From Actinosynnema sp. ALI-1.44 (GTDB lineage: Bacteria > Actinomycetota > Actinomycetes > Mycobacteriales > Pseudonocardiaceae), in NCBI RefSeq assembly GCF_001984155.1, contig NZ_MTQO01000052.1, forward strand, positions 434,001-498,000: a DNA stretch of 64,000 nt. The letters are read 5' to 3'. A program made the position numbers and the translations under genes. The number at the start of each line of letters is the position of its first letter. Position 1 is the first letter of the stretch. Below, one piece after another: positions 35,735 through 44,779 of the stretch. A model generated the notes under the pieces. That model searched no databases and was not told the DNA's origin. It saw nothing but the letters and a program-made list of their open reading frames with translations.

Positions 35735-36145
35735 ATGGAGGATACCGACTTGGCCACTCCGGACACCGTCTACCGGGCCGACTGCCCCAGCCGCCCGATC
35801 CTGGACCAGATCGCCGACAAGTGGTCGATGATGGCGATGGCCGTCCTCGGCGAGCGGCCCCGCCGGTTCAACGACATCAAGCGCCGCCTCGAAGGCGTGA
35901 CCCAACGCGTCCTGACCCAGACTCTGCGCCGCCTGGAACGCAACGGGATGGTCGAACGGCGTGTGCTGCCGACCTCACCGGTCGGGGTCGAGTACTCCCT
36001 CACCCCGCTCGGCGAATCCCTGCGGGAGCCGTTCGGACGGCTGTACGACTGGACGGTCGCCCACACCGACGAGATCAACCAGTGCCAACAGGACTACGAC
36101 CTGCGTGTCCGCTCCGAGCAATCCGGCTCGATACTCGGTGGATGA
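35735..36145 (+). CDS. HxlR-family transcriptional regulator
   Basis: A 136-residue winged-helix regulator. It has the family sequence DCPSRPILDQIADKWSMMAMAVL with the conserved cysteine near residue 17, then RRFNDIKRRLEGVTQRVLTQTLRRLERNGMVERR and YSLTPLGESL. HxlR regulators typically answer to aldehydes, quinones or redox cues through the cysteine; that is known of the family, not shown here. Its stop overlaps the start of the ring-cleavage fusion gene (ATGA), so the regulator and enzyme share a transcript. Confidence 0.92.
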   Translation: MEDTDLATPDTVYRADCPSRPILDQIADKWSMMAMAVLGERPRRFNDIKRRLEGVTQRVLTQTLRRLERNGMVERRVLPTSPVGVEYSLTPLGESLREPFGRLYDWTVAHTDEINQCQQDYDLRVRSEQSGSILGG

Positions 36146-37992
36146 CGTCATTCACCTACTCGACAGGCCCGGCTCGGGTGGTGTTCGGATCAGGCACGAT
36201 CGCCGCGCTGCCGGACGAGGTCGCCCGGCTCGACGCGTCCCGCGTGCTGCTGATCGGCTCCGGCAGGGCACAGCCCGCCGCCGGGTCGCTCGGTTCGCTG
36301 GTGGTCGCGCGCTTCGGCGGTGCCGTGATGCACACCCCGGTCGACGTGACCGAGAAGGCGCTGGCCGTCCTGCGTGACCACGACGCCGACTGCCTGGTCG
36401 CCGTCGGCGGCGGTTCGGCCATCGGGTTGGCCAAAGCGCTGGCGTTGCGGACCGGACTGCCGCAGATCGCCGTGCCCACGACCTACGCGGGCTCCGAGGC
36501 GACCCCTGTGCTCGGTCAGACAGCCGACGGCGCGAAGACCACGATCCGGGATCCCGCGGTCCTGCCGGAGACCATCGTCTACGACGTCGACCTGACCGTG
36601 GACCTGCCCGTGCACCTGTCGGTGACCAGCGGGATCAACGCGATGGCGCACGCGGTCGAAGCGCTCTACTCCCCCGATGCCAATCCGGTGGCCGACCAGC
36701 AGGCGCTCGACGCGATCCGGCGGCTCGCGCGCGCACTGCCCCGCATCGCCGACGACCCCACCGATCGGACCGCACGCGAAGACGCACTGATCGCCGCGTG
36801 GCTGGCCGGAACGTGCCTCGGTTCGATCCGAATGGGACTGCACCACAAGCTCGCGCACCTGCTCGGCGGCAAGTTCCGTCTCCCGCACAGCGAAACACAC
36901 ACTGTGCTGCTGCCACACGTGATGGCCGCCATGGCACCGGCCGCGATGGACCGCATCGCCGACGCCCTCGGGGTGAGTGACGCGCCGACCGGCGTCTACG
37001 ACCTCGTCGTCACACTCGGCGGCCCCACTTCACTGCGGGAACTCGGCATGACCGAGGCCGACCTCGCCCAGGTGAACGACCACCAAGCGCTGCTCAGGCA
37101 AGCGTGGGAGGGTCACCGCCCGCGACAGACCGGTCTGCCCGACACCCGCGCGCTGACCAAGCAGGTCGTCGACAGCTTCACCGGCGGCGAGCCGCGTACT
37201 CGTGCCCTGTTGCAGGACCTCGTCCGCACACTGCACTCATACGTACTCCGCAACGACCTGACTGAAGCCGAGTGGATGCACGCGATCACGTTCCTGACGC
37301 GCACCGGCCAGATCTCCAACGACACGCGCCAGGAGTTCATCCTGCTGTCCGACACGCTCGGCGTGTCCAGTGTGGTCGACGTGCTCACCAACTCGCGCAC
37401 GCCGGACACCACCCCGTCCGCGGTGCTCGGCCCGTTCTACACCGAGGGCCCTCCGGAGCGCCCGCACGGCTTCGACATCGCCGACGGCCTGCCCGGCACG
37501 CCGCTGTGGGCGGACGTCCAGGTGGTCGACACGCACGACAAGCCGGTCGCGGACGCGATCGTGGACGTCTGGCAGTCCAATGAGGATGGTTACTACGACG
37601 TCCAGCTACCCGACGTGGACGGCCCGGTGCTGCGCGCGCGGTTCCGCACCGACGCCGACGGGCGGCTGCGCTTCTGGTCCATCGTGCCCGCGTCGTACCC
37701 GATCCCCGCCGACGGGCCGGTCGGCCGGATGCTCCAGGCCGTCGGCAGGCACCCGTACCGCGCACCGCACGTCCACTTCATGATCGCCAAGCCCGGGTCC
37801 CACACGCTGGTCACGCAGCTGTTCGTCAAGGGCGGCGACTACCTGGACTCGGACACCGTCTTCGGCGTCAAGGATGGACTGATCGTCGACTTCCCCGCAC
37901 AACAGGGCCCTCCGCCGGACGGCAGGGACGTGTCCGGCTGGTCCCGCGTGGACTTCGTGTTCCGGATCTCGGCGAGAGTCCTTAACGGGTAA
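36142..37992 (+). CDS. Maleylacetate reductase/hydroxyquinol 1,2-dioxygenase fusion
   Basis: A 616-residue two-enzyme protein. Residues 1 to about 345 are an iron-containing alcohol dehydrogenase-like maleylacetate reductase: nucleotide loop VGGGSAIGLAKAL, PTTYAGSEATPV, and metal-site region HHKLAHLLGGKFRLPHSETH. Residues from about 355 form an intradiol ring-cleavage dioxygenase: N-terminal helical domain, GPFYTEGPPERP, the Tyr ligands in DVWQSNEDGYYD, and His ligands in RAPHVHFMIAKPG. The two halves do consecutive steps: hydroxyquinol to maleylacetate, then to 3-oxoadipate. A 4-base overlap links it to HxlR. The enzyme that makes hydroxyquinol is not in this window. Confidence 0.93.
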   Translation: MTSFTYSTGPARVVFGSGTIAALPDEVARLDASRVLLIGSGRAQPAAGSLGSLVVARFGGAVMHTPVDVTEKALAVLRDHDADCLVAVGGGSAIGLAKALALRTGLPQIAVPTTYAGSEATPVLGQTADGAKTTIRDPAVLPETIVYDVDLTVDLPVHLSVTSGINAMAHAVEALYSPDANPVADQQALDAIRRLARALPRIADDPTDRTAREDALIAAWLAGTCLGSIRMGLHHKLAHLLGGKFRLPHSETHTVLLPHVMAAMAPAAMDRIADALGVSDAPTGVYDLVVTLGGPTSLRELGMTEADLAQVNDHQALLRQAWEGHRPRQTGLPDTRALTKQVVDSFTGGEPRTRALLQDLVRTLHSYVLRNDLTEAEWMHAITFLTRTGQISNDTRQEFILLSDTLGVSSVVDVLTNSRTPDTTPSAVLGPFYTEGPPERPHGFDIADGLPGTPLWADVQVVDTHDKPVADAIVDVWQSNEDGYYDVQLPDVDGPVLRARFRTDADGRLRFWSIVPASYPIPADGPVGRMLQAVGRHPYRAPHVHFMIAKPGSHTLVTQLFVKGGDYLDSDTVFGVKDGLIVDFPAQQGPPPDGRDVSGWSRVDFVFRISARVLNG

Positions 37993-38084
37993 GACGTCTT
38001 TCAAGATTGTTCGTAACCCGCGGCCGGGCCGGTCGTTGATTCCGATCAGAGGTCTTTTCAGATCCTTCGAAAGGGTGACCGGCA

Positions 38085-39446
38085 ATGACAACGATGTTCA
38101 CCGGTGCGCGAAGGGGCAGGGTCGCGGCGCTGGTCAGCGCGCTGGTCCTGGCAACGACGGCGGTCGGCACCCCGTCCGCCGCCGCGGCCCCACCCCCGCC
38201 GCCGCAAAGCGACCCGTTCTACCAGCCACCGAGTGGATACGAAAGCACAGCACCAGGGACAGTGCTCCGATCCCGGTCGGTGGCGATCGCAGCGTTCGGC
38301 GCGCTTCCGCAGAAGGTCCAGGCGTGGCAACTGCTGTACCGGACCACCGACCAGAAGAACAATCCGCAGGCCACGGTGACAACCGTGCTGCTGCCGTGGG
38401 GCGCGCGCCCATCAGCGACCCGGCCGCTGCTGTCATACCAGGTCGCCGAGGACAGCGCCGCGCCGCAGTGCGCCATCTCCTACCAGCTACGCCAAGGCGC
38501 GGGCAACGACAACATCGTGGCACAGGCCGAGATCCTGTTGATCAACGCGGCGGTGCAGCAGGGCTGGGCGGTGTCCGTACCGGACTACGAAGGCCCGCGA
38601 AACGCCTACGTGGCAGGCAGACAAGCCGGTCAGGCCACTTTGGACGGAATAAGGGCGGCTAGGACCTTCGCCCCGCTGGGACTGGGCCAGCAGACGAACA
38701 TCGGACTGTGGGGCTACTCGGGAGGCGCGCTCGCGTCTGGCTGGGCGGCGGAACTGCAGCCGACGTACGCACCGGAACTGAACATCAAGGGCATCGCGGA
38801 GGGCGGCCTGCCGGTGAACCCGCAGAACGTCCTGCTGGGAGCGAACAAGGGCCCGTTCGCCGGAATCGCGATGAGCGGGATAGCGGGCCTGAGCCACGCG
38901 TACCCGGAACTGGCCAGGTTCATGGACGAAAACCTGACGCCGGAAGGCAAAGCGGCCTTCGCCAAAGCCTCGACCCAGTGCAACCACTCGAACGCGGACG
39001 AATTCGCGTTCCGCGACCTGTTCAAGTACTTCAGCATCAAGGACCCGCTCAACCAGCCCGTGCCGCGCCAAGTACTCGCAGAAGTGACCATGGGACAGGC
39101 CACCCCGACGGCGCCGCTGTTCGTGTACCACTCGGTCAACGACGAACTGGTCCCCGTCGCGGACACGGACGCGACTGTGACGAAGTACTGCGCCACTGGT
39201 GGGCGCGTGACCTACCAACGCGACATCCTCAGCGAGCACATCGCGCTGGCGATCACAGGCGCACCGGACGCGTTGAACTGGCTGAAGGACCGGCTCAACG
39301 GTCAACCGGCCGCCACCGGCTGCGACACGAAGACCGTGATCTCGTCGATCGCGACACCGCAGGCGTTGGCGACGTTCGGAATCGTCATCATCAACAACTT
39401 GCTCTCCCTGCTCGGCAAACCAGTCGGCCCCGCCGACATGGTGTGA
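38085..39446 (+). CDS. Secretory lipase-family protein
   Basis: A 453-residue exported hydrolase of the secretory lipase (LIP) family. It has a signal peptide (about residues 1-35), a Pro-rich start, and an alpha/beta-hydrolase core: QVAEDSAAPQCAISY, VSVPDYEGP, the nucleophile elbow GYSGGA, and late catalytic residues DELVP and SEHIALA. ATG 38085 has an upstream AGGGTGA site. The substrate might be lipids or another ester; the family includes triacylglycerol lipases. A convergent terminator follows. Confidence 0.9.
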   Translation: MTTMFTGARRGRVAALVSALVLATTAVGTPSAAAAPPPPPQSDPFYQPPSGYESTAPGTVLRSRSVAIAAFGALPQKVQAWQLLYRTTDQKNNPQATVTTVLLPWGARPSATRPLLSYQVAEDSAAPQCAISYQLRQGAGNDNIVAQAEILLINAAVQQGWAVSVPDYEGPRNAYVAGRQAGQATLDGIRAARTFAPLGLGQQTNIGLWGYSGGALASGWAAELQPTYAPELNIKGIAEGGLPVNPQNVLLGANKGPFAGIAMSGIAGLSHAYPELARFMDENLTPEGKAAFAKASTQCNHSNADEFAFRDLFKYFSIKDPLNQPVPRQVLAEVTMGQATPTAPLFVYHSVNDELVPVADTDATVTKYCATGGRVTYQRDILSEHIALAITGAPDALNWLKDRLNGQPAATGCDTKTVISSIATPQALATFGIVIINNLLSLLGKPVGPADMV

Positions 39447-39455
39447 CACAGCAAC

Positions 39456-39487
39456 GAACCAGGCCCTTTGCTGGTAGGGCCTGGTTC
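39456..39487. terminator. Convergent terminator
   Basis: An 11-bp perfect stem (39456-39466 with 39477-39487) and a 10-base loop, 10 bp after the lipase stop; it also meets the 3' end of the small minus-strand gene. Confidence 0.82.
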
Positions 39488-39769
39488 AGTGCTGTGCCAG
39501 GCGGTATTCGGCCCAGTGCCGAGCAGCGGCCGTGGCATCGGTTGTCGGGAACTTCGACTCCCAGAGCAGGAGAATCGATGCGGCGAACGCGGTCAACGCC
39601 TCGCCGGGTGCCTGGGCGAACTCTGCGAGTTGCCGTGCCCAACTCTCCGCGTGCTCAGGCTGATGCCCCGCCTCGATGAGCCGAATGACCAGGATCGCGG
39701 GATCGATCCATGCAACTCCAGGGACACAAGTGCGTCGGAAGGTGACAGCGTTTGAGTGGGTGCCGTCAA
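39486..39769 (-). pseudogene. Small unknown protein gene, probably frameshifted near its start
   Basis: A TTG at 39769 follows an AAAGGAG ribosome site and overlaps the upstream gene stop (TTGA), giving a coherent start (TAPTQTLSPSDALVSLEL). About 18 codons later the good coding frame continues one base out of step, as DPAILVIRLIEAGHQPEHAESWARQLAEFAQAPG and onward to the stop at 39486. The good frame has no usable start other than an ATG at 39860 that would overlap the previous gene by 95 bp with no ribosome site. A one-base deletion near 39715, or a sequencing error, explains this best. The product is helical and soluble; no family was recognised. Confidence 0.45.
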
Positions 39770-39939
39770 CTTTTGCTCCTTTCAAGGTGGGCGTCGAGCG
39801 GGCCGTTTGTTGGCCGCACCAGGTGGACATCTGCCTTGGCGGAATCGGAGTCCCGGTCATGGACTGCCTGCTGCCGTATCTGGCGGAGCTTCTTGGTCAG
39901 TTCCGTACTCAGCAATGTCAGATGACGCCGTTCAGACAT
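39766..39939 (-). CDS. 57-residue hypothetical protein
   Basis: ATG 39939 lies 5 to 8 bases after an AAGGAG ribosome site. The product is highly charged: a helical start (ERRHLTLLSTELTKKLRQIRQQAV) and an Asp/Lys-rich tail. No homology is recognised. It follows an 86-residue unknown gene by 43 bp, and its stop overlaps a following TTG start, so three small genes form an operon-like set. Confidence 0.6.
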   Translation of the reverse strand: MSERRHLTLLSTELTKKLRQIRQQAVHDRDSDSAKADVHLVRPTNGPLDAHLERSKS

Positions 39940-39982
39940 GAAGCTCCTTGTTGGTTGTCGTCGAGCGGGCATGGGCAGTCAC

Positions 39983-40243
39983 TCACTCGTCTTCTGGCGA
40001 TGCCGCAGGGGTGATCCAGATGAGGTGCGGGGTGATGTTGGTGCGACGGGGGACGTACCGCAGTGCGTTTTCCGGCTCCTCCAGGGCGAACTGGGCGCTG
40101 CCGTCGACAGTGGTCATGTAGGCGAAGTCGTCGAGCGCCATCCCCCAGGCGTAGACCTGCGCGTCGGTTTGCTCGCCGTACTCCAGGACGACGCCGAACA
40201 GTCGGGGTGCCTGGTCGGTCGCCATCTCGACGACGTCGGACAT
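39983..40243 (-). CDS. 86-residue hypothetical protein
   Basis: From ATG 40243, an acidic soluble protein with beta-type text (RLFGVVLEYGEQTDAQVYAWGM, FAYMTTVDGSAQFALEEPENALRYV). No family was recognised. A second ATG six codons in could be the start. It is first in the small-gene set and divergent from an HTH gene; the 246-bp gap between them holds both promoters. I see no clear operator in it. Confidence 0.55.
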   Translation of the reverse strand: MSDVVEMATDQAPRLFGVVLEYGEQTDAQVYAWGMALDDFAYMTTVDGSAQFALEEPENALRYVPRRTNITPHLIWITPAASPEDE

Positions 40244-40489
40244 GAAAGTGGCACTGTCAGGGCGTGAGGTGGCGTTGCGGTTATTAGCGGGACACAAACC
40301 GGACTCCGGCATCTCGTTGGCGATATATGGTCAGATAATCGGTTCACAAATAGGAGACCGCGATTCGACCGACGAGTACACCCCGGCGAACCGTGATCTT
40401 GTGTGTTCACTTCTCCCTGTGCAGCGGGGACGTTCTGCCCGATGATGGACGCGGGTTACCGTGTCACCAGACCGGAAGGGAGCCCTGGC

Positions 40490-41521
40490 ATGTCAGCCCC
40501 TACGCGAAGTCAGCGGCAAGAGCAGCGGCAGTTGTCGGCCGAGTTGCGCGCAGAGCGCAAGACTTGGGCGGAGGTCGCGTTTGTCTTCAGCGAGCGGTAT
40601 CACGTCAACGCGCGTGCCGCGACGCGGATGGCGCACGGCTGGAGCCAACGGGACGCCGCCGAGCGATGGAACAGCAGATGGCCTGCGGATCCGAAGACGT
40701 TCGAGAACTTCTCGTACTGGGAACTGTGGCCAGCCTCGACCGGTTACGCCCCTTCGTTGGACGTGCTCGGCAAGTTGGCCGAGCTCTACGAATGCAGCGT
40801 CAGTGATCTGCTCCGCGACTGCGGTGACTACCGCGATCGGGATTCCGTTTTTCGGGATGCCACGAGCCTGCAGCAGATTTCCGTGGCCAGTGGCGGTGGG
40901 GCTTCGGCGGCGATCGTCCTGGAACTGGCTTCGAAGTTGGAGTCAGTCGACGTGCCCGAACTCGCACGGCTCACCACCTCCTGGGCAGACAGGCTCGGCA
41001 AGGGAACGAGTCGCAGATCTTTGCTTCTCAAACTCAGCGCCGGGATTTCGTTGGCCGCCGCGTCACCCGCACTCGCCGCCGAAGACTCCGATCACGAGCC
41101 GACCACGCCACTTCCAGGCGACTTCTCCGGGATCTGGCACAGCCGCTACATCTACCCGAGTACGCGCCGAGGCGGCGACTTCACCGGCGAGCACTACGTC
41201 GTCGTGCGGCAGCAGGGGAACCGTCTTCTCGGCCACAGTGTGCCTGCCACGAATGGTTCTGTGCTGAACCTGGAGCTCGCGCTGAACGGTTCGGTGGCGA
41301 CTGGAACATGGTCAGAGCGGACTTCACTGACGGGCTACTACCGTGGTGCGGTCTATCACGGCGCTATCCAGCTCGTCGTCGATCCGATGGGCAAGTCGAT
41401 GGCCGGGAAGTGGGTCGGATTCGATCGCGAATTCGCCGTCAACAGTGGGGAATGGACCCTTGTCTGGCAGGAACCAGCCGCCACCACAGGCGCCCAACGC
41501 GCCTACCACCTGAAGCTCTGA
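40490..41521 (+). CDS. HTH protein with membrane-like segment and beta-rich C-terminus
   Basis: From ATG 40490 (AAGGGAG ribosome site), 343 residues. Residues 10-110 resemble a helix-turn-helix region of the kind found in actinomycete signalling proteins ([43 protein letters not shown]). Residues about 174-197 read [20 protein letters not shown], a twin-Arg/hydrophobic segment like a Tat signal or membrane anchor. The last 130 residues ([55 protein letters not shown]) look like a lipocalin-type barrel. It could be a single-span sensor with DNA-binding domain inside and a barrel outside; that is inference. Confidence 0.65.
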   Translation: MSAPTRSQRQEQRQLSAELRAERKTWAEVAFVFSERYHVNARAATRMAHGWSQRDAAERWNSRWPADPKTFENFSYWELWPASTGYAPSLDVLGKLAELYECSVSDLLRDCGDYRDRDSVFRDATSLQQISVASGGGASAAIVLELASKLESVDVPELARLTTSWADRLGKGTSRRSLLLKLSAGISLAAASPALAAEDSDHEPTTPLPGDFSGIWHSRYIYPSTRRGGDFTGEHYVVVRQQGNRLLGHSVPATNGSVLNLELALNGSVATGTWSERTSLTGYYRGAVYHGAIQLVVDPMGKSMAGKWVGFDREFAVNSGEWTLVWQEPAATTGAQRAYHLKL

Positions 41522-41592
41522 AACCGAGAACCACGGTCCCATGATGGATGTTCCGGTCACGCAAGGTCACGAAGAACGAGGAGGTCTGGTCG

Positions 41593-42111
41593 GTGGAACT
41601 GGTGCAGGGTGACAGGTTCGACGACTTGTTCCGCACGTTCGAACTGTCCGCGTTCCACCTCGAAGTGCAGGACAGCTATCACACGTCGGAAGAGACAGGG
41701 CCGTTCCACTTGTTCCTCACAGGCGAGGCGGACGACTTCGCTTGGCACCGGCCCTGGCTCGATCTCGTCGGCGAAGCCACCGCCAACGGGCGACGCGTGA
41801 CCCGTGCCCGCGTCATTACTGTGCCGCACGGAGATTACACCCGATGGGGTCTCACGGTCGCCGAACACAACATCGCCGCGGGCGAGGAGATCAGGTGGCT
41901 CCCGAGGCATCTCATCGCAGCGGAAGAGCTGACGACGGATGATTTCTGGCTGTTCGACGACAGCCGAGTCGTGTTCACCGTGTTCGAACCAGGTGGCCAG
42001 TTCGTCGGCGGCGCGTGCACCACCGATCCCACCATCGCCGCCCGTTGCCGAGCAGTGCGTGACCGGGTGTGGGAAGCGGCCATTCCACACCACCTGTACG
42101 TGGCCACATAA
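41593..42111 (+). CDS. DUF6879-family protein
   Basis: A 172-residue soluble protein from GTG 41593 with a GAGGAGG ribosome site. The sequence FDDLFRTFELSAFHLEVQDSY, VTRARVITVPHGDYTRWGL, EEIRWLPRHLI and DDFWLFDDSRVVFTVF are DUF6879 features; the family accompanies XRE regulators in actinomycetes. The gene ends 10 bp before an XRE/DUF5753 gene and presumably acts with it. Function is unknown. Confidence 0.82.
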   Translation: MELVQGDRFDDLFRTFELSAFHLEVQDSYHTSEETGPFHLFLTGEADDFAWHRPWLDLVGEATANGRRVTRARVITVPHGDYTRWGLTVAEHNIAAGEEIRWLPRHLIAAEELTTDDFWLFDDSRVVFTVFEPGGQFVGGACTTDPTIAARCRAVRDRVWEAAIPHHLYVAT

Positions 42112-42121
42112 GCTGCACACT

Positions 42122-42952
42122 GTGACCAGCTCCGTGCACCAGGCCCGCGAAGCACTCGGCCATGAGCTGCGGGACATCCGCAAGGACGCGGGGCTGACCG
42201 GCGTGCAACTCGCCGCACTCGCCGATTGGCACAGTTCCAAGGTGTCCAAAATCGAGTACGGCAAACAAACGCCAACCGAGGATGACATCCATACCTGGTG
42301 TCGTCACACAGGTTCAACCGAACGCGTCCCCGATCTCGTTGCCGCGGTGCGGCACATCGAGACGATGTACATCGAATGGAAACGGACTCTCGGAGCGGGA
42401 ACCAAACGCCGACAGCAGGCCCAGCGCGCTCTCGAATCCAGGACCCGTCTCATGCGATGGTATGAGCCGCTGCTGGTACCCGGCATCCTGCACACAGCAG
42501 AGTACGCCGAGAGCGTGTTGCGTCGGGTGATCGCCTTCTACGACATCACCGACGACTTGGACGCCGGTGTATCGGCGCGGATGGAGCGGCAACAGATCCT
42601 CTACCGCGGCGATCACCGGTTCCACTTCGTCATCGCACAGCAGGCGTTGATGACCTCGGTCGGCGGGTCAGCGGTGATGTCGGGTCAACTCGATCGTCTC
42701 CTCGCTGTCATGTCACTGCCGCGCGTGACCCTGGGCATCATCCCCGCGCGGACCGAGTACCTGGTACCGACCAACCAATTCATCCTGTACGACGATGACC
42801 TGGTGCAGGTCGAGACGATCTCCGCCGAACTCACGATCAACCAACCACGAGAAGTCGCCTTGTATGTCAAGGCCTTCGACGAACTTGCGCAACAAGCTGT
42901 ACACGGGCGGGAAGCGAGAACGCTGATCACGGCGGCCCTCGAACGCCTGTGA
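42122..42952 (+). CDS. XRE-family regulator with DUF5753
   Basis: From GTG 42122, 276 residues: an N-terminal helix-turn-helix (HELRDIRKDAGLTGVQLAALADWHSSKVSKIEYGKQTPTEDDI, about 14-57) and a C-terminal DUF5753 domain (LMRWYEPLLVPGILHTAEYAESVL, MERQQIL, FVIAQQALMTSVGG, LPRVTLGIIPA). It belongs to the large set of paired XRE/DUF regulators in actinomycetes related to development and metabolism. Its partner is most likely the upstream DUF6879 protein. Confidence 0.9.
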   Translation: MTSSVHQAREALGHELRDIRKDAGLTGVQLAALADWHSSKVSKIEYGKQTPTEDDIHTWCRHTGSTERVPDLVAAVRHIETMYIEWKRTLGAGTKRRQQAQRALESRTRLMRWYEPLLVPGILHTAEYAESVLRRVIAFYDITDDLDAGVSARMERQQILYRGDHRFHFVIAQQALMTSVGGSAVMSGQLDRLLAVMSLPRVTLGIIPARTEYLVPTNQFILYDDDLVQVETISAELTINQPREVALYVKAFDELAQQAVHGREARTLITAALERL

Positions 42953-42990
42953 ATCCCACGGCGGTAACCGAACATCGGTGGCGAAGCGGG

Positions 42991-43815
42991 TCACGGCCAC
43001 ATGCCGCGGTGCAAGGCCCACCTGGCCGCGGCGGCGCGCAAAGCCATCGTCACCCGGTTGGTGTGTGCGTCCACAGTGGCCTGCCAGTACCTGGTCTGTG
43101 CCACGGCGAACAGGTCGAGTGCGTCCGGGTCCGCGTCGCCCCAACTCGGTACCTTCGATGCCCATTGCTCTGCGGCATGCGGTGGGTGTCCGCTGTAGAC
43201 GAGCCATACCACCCAGCACGCCGCGTCGATCCACGCTGCGCCTTGGGTTGCCAGCGGCCAGTCCACCATGCGGATGTCGCCGGTTTCGGTGAGCAACAGG
43301 TTGCCGGGGTTCATGTCGGAGTGGGCCAAGGTGTCTCCGGCGAACGCGGCCGCGTCGGCCGGGTAGTCCAGGAACCGGCCCCACCGCGCCCTTGCTTTCT
43401 TGATCCGGATGATCTCGGGGCAGGTGAGCTTTCCGACCGCGGTGATGCCGTTGACCACCTGGGGCAAGTCTGGTGAACCTGGGGCGTAGTTCGCGCCTCG
43501 GCCCGCCACGTGTTCGAAGCCGAGCAGGTCCCAGCCTTCGGCCACCACTCGCCAGAGCACTCGTGGTGCGAGTGGGTTCACGTGCGGTGCGATGGCGGCT
43601 TCGATGTCCTGGGTTCCGCGGGCTGGGTGGTCCAGGCGCATTCCCTTGACGAAGACGGGGCCGTTCGGGGTTTCCAGGGTCACGGCCAGTTGACTGCTGT
43701 ACCCGGCTGGGATGGCGACCGCGTGGTCGATGGGGCCGGTGTGGTCGGCGACTGCGGCGACCAGGTCCGGCGGCAGGTCTGCCCACTCGTGTCGTAGCCC
43801 TTGCCGCGTGCCCAT
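42991..43815 (-). CDS. Aminoglycoside phosphotransferase-like protein
   Basis: From ATG 43815, 274 residues with a protein-kinase-like fold. VFVKGMRLDHPA supplies the ATP lysine, and LAHSDMNPGNLLLTETGD carries the catalytic His-x-Asp-x4-Asn motif. The metal-binding DxD region is replaced by IRMVDWPLATQGAAWID, with a tryptophan after the aspartate. The family phosphorylates small molecules, often antibiotics; the substrate here is unknown. The longer frame upstream is antisense to the next gene. Confidence 0.8.
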   Translation of the reverse strand: MGTRQGLRHEWADLPPDLVAAVADHTGPIDHAVAIPAGYSSQLAVTLETPNGPVFVKGMRLDHPARGTQDIEAAIAPHVNPLAPRVLWRVVAEGWDLLGFEHVAGRGANYAPGSPDLPQVVNGITAVGKLTCPEIIRIKKARARWGRFLDYPADAAAFAGDTLAHSDMNPGNLLLTETGDIRMVDWPLATQGAAWIDAACWVVWLVYSGHPPHAAEQWASKVPSWGDADPDALDLFAVAQTRYWQATVDAHTNRVTMALRAAAARWALHRGMWP

Positions 43816-43927
43816 GGCCGCGCAACCTACCGGATCTCGCTCGCCTGGTGGTGACGGCGGGGATCTGGCTGGACGAAGTGCGAAAATCGGGCGCGAACTG
43901 TCGACGTGGTGGTGTGTGATCGCAGCT

Positions 43928-44779
43928 ATGGCGACAGAGGTGGGCAGGCTGGGCGACGCTGCGGATGCGCTGCGGGAGTGGCAGTACGAAGGGGCGCCGA
44001 TGCAGTTGCACCCCGGAGACCTGGGCTGGTTCTGGCGGTTCGGCGCGGAGGCGACCGCTGCCGCTGTGCGGACGTGGAGCAGGGACGGGCGGATCCTGGC
44101 TGTCGGGCTTCTGGACGGCCCGACGCTGTTGCGGCTGACGATCGCACCGGACGCCATGCGTGACGCGGAGCTCGCCCGGCAGATGGTCGAGGACGTGACC
44201 AGGTCGGAGCGTGGAGTTCTGCCCGATGGCAAGGTGAGCATCGAGGCACCGATGGCCGCGTTGCTCCAGGATCTGCTGGCCGAGGAGGGCTGGCTGGCCG
44301 ATGAGCCGTGGACGCCGCTGCGCCGTGACTTCACGGCGAAGGTTCCGGATCCGGGCGTGCGGGTCGAGGTGGTCGGACCGGAGCAGGTGGGGGCCCGGAC
44401 GGCCGTGCAGCGGGCGGCCTTCGACAACTCGACGTTCACTGACGAGCGCTGGCACACGATGGCGGCCGGGTTTCTGTACGACGACGCCCGGTGCCTGGTC
44501 GCGTACGACAGCCAGGGCAACGCGGTGGCGGCGGTGACGGTGTGGTCGGCTGGTCCAGGCAAGCCCGGGATACTGGAGCCGATGGGTGTGTCTCGGGATC
44601 ATCGCGGTCACGGCTACGGCAAGGCGATCACCGTCGCCGCGGCGGGCGCGCTGCAGCGGATGGGGGCGTCCAGCGCGATCGTCAGCACGCCGAGTTCCAA
44701 CGTCGGTGCCGTCGCGACCTACAAGGCAGGTGGCTTCGAGCAGTTCGGCGAGGTTCGGGACTTGTATCGGGCGCACTGA
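43928..44779 (+). CDS. GNAT-family acetyltransferase
   Basis: From ATG 43928, 283 residues. The C-terminal half is a GNAT domain: LVAYDSQGNAVAAVTVW, the acetyl-CoA loop GVSRDHRGHGYGKAITVAA, and ATYKAGGFEQFGEVRDLYRAH. The N-terminal half is less clear and may be a diverged second GNAT. A GTG upstream at 43916 is in frame. It overlaps the end of the convergent HTH/Nudix-like gene by 61 bp. Substrate unknown. Confidence 0.83.
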   Translation: MATEVGRLGDAADALREWQYEGAPMQLHPGDLGWFWRFGAEATAAAVRTWSRDGRILAVGLLDGPTLLRLTIAPDAMRDAELARQMVEDVTRSERGVLPDGKVSIEAPMAALLQDLLAEEGWLADEPWTPLRRDFTAKVPDPGVRVEVVGPEQVGARTAVQRAAFDNSTFTDERWHTMAAGFLYDDARCLVAYDSQGNAVAAVTVWSAGPGKPGILEPMGVSRDHRGHGYGKAITVAAAGALQRMGASSAIVSTPSSNVGAVATYKAGGFEQFGEVRDLYRAH

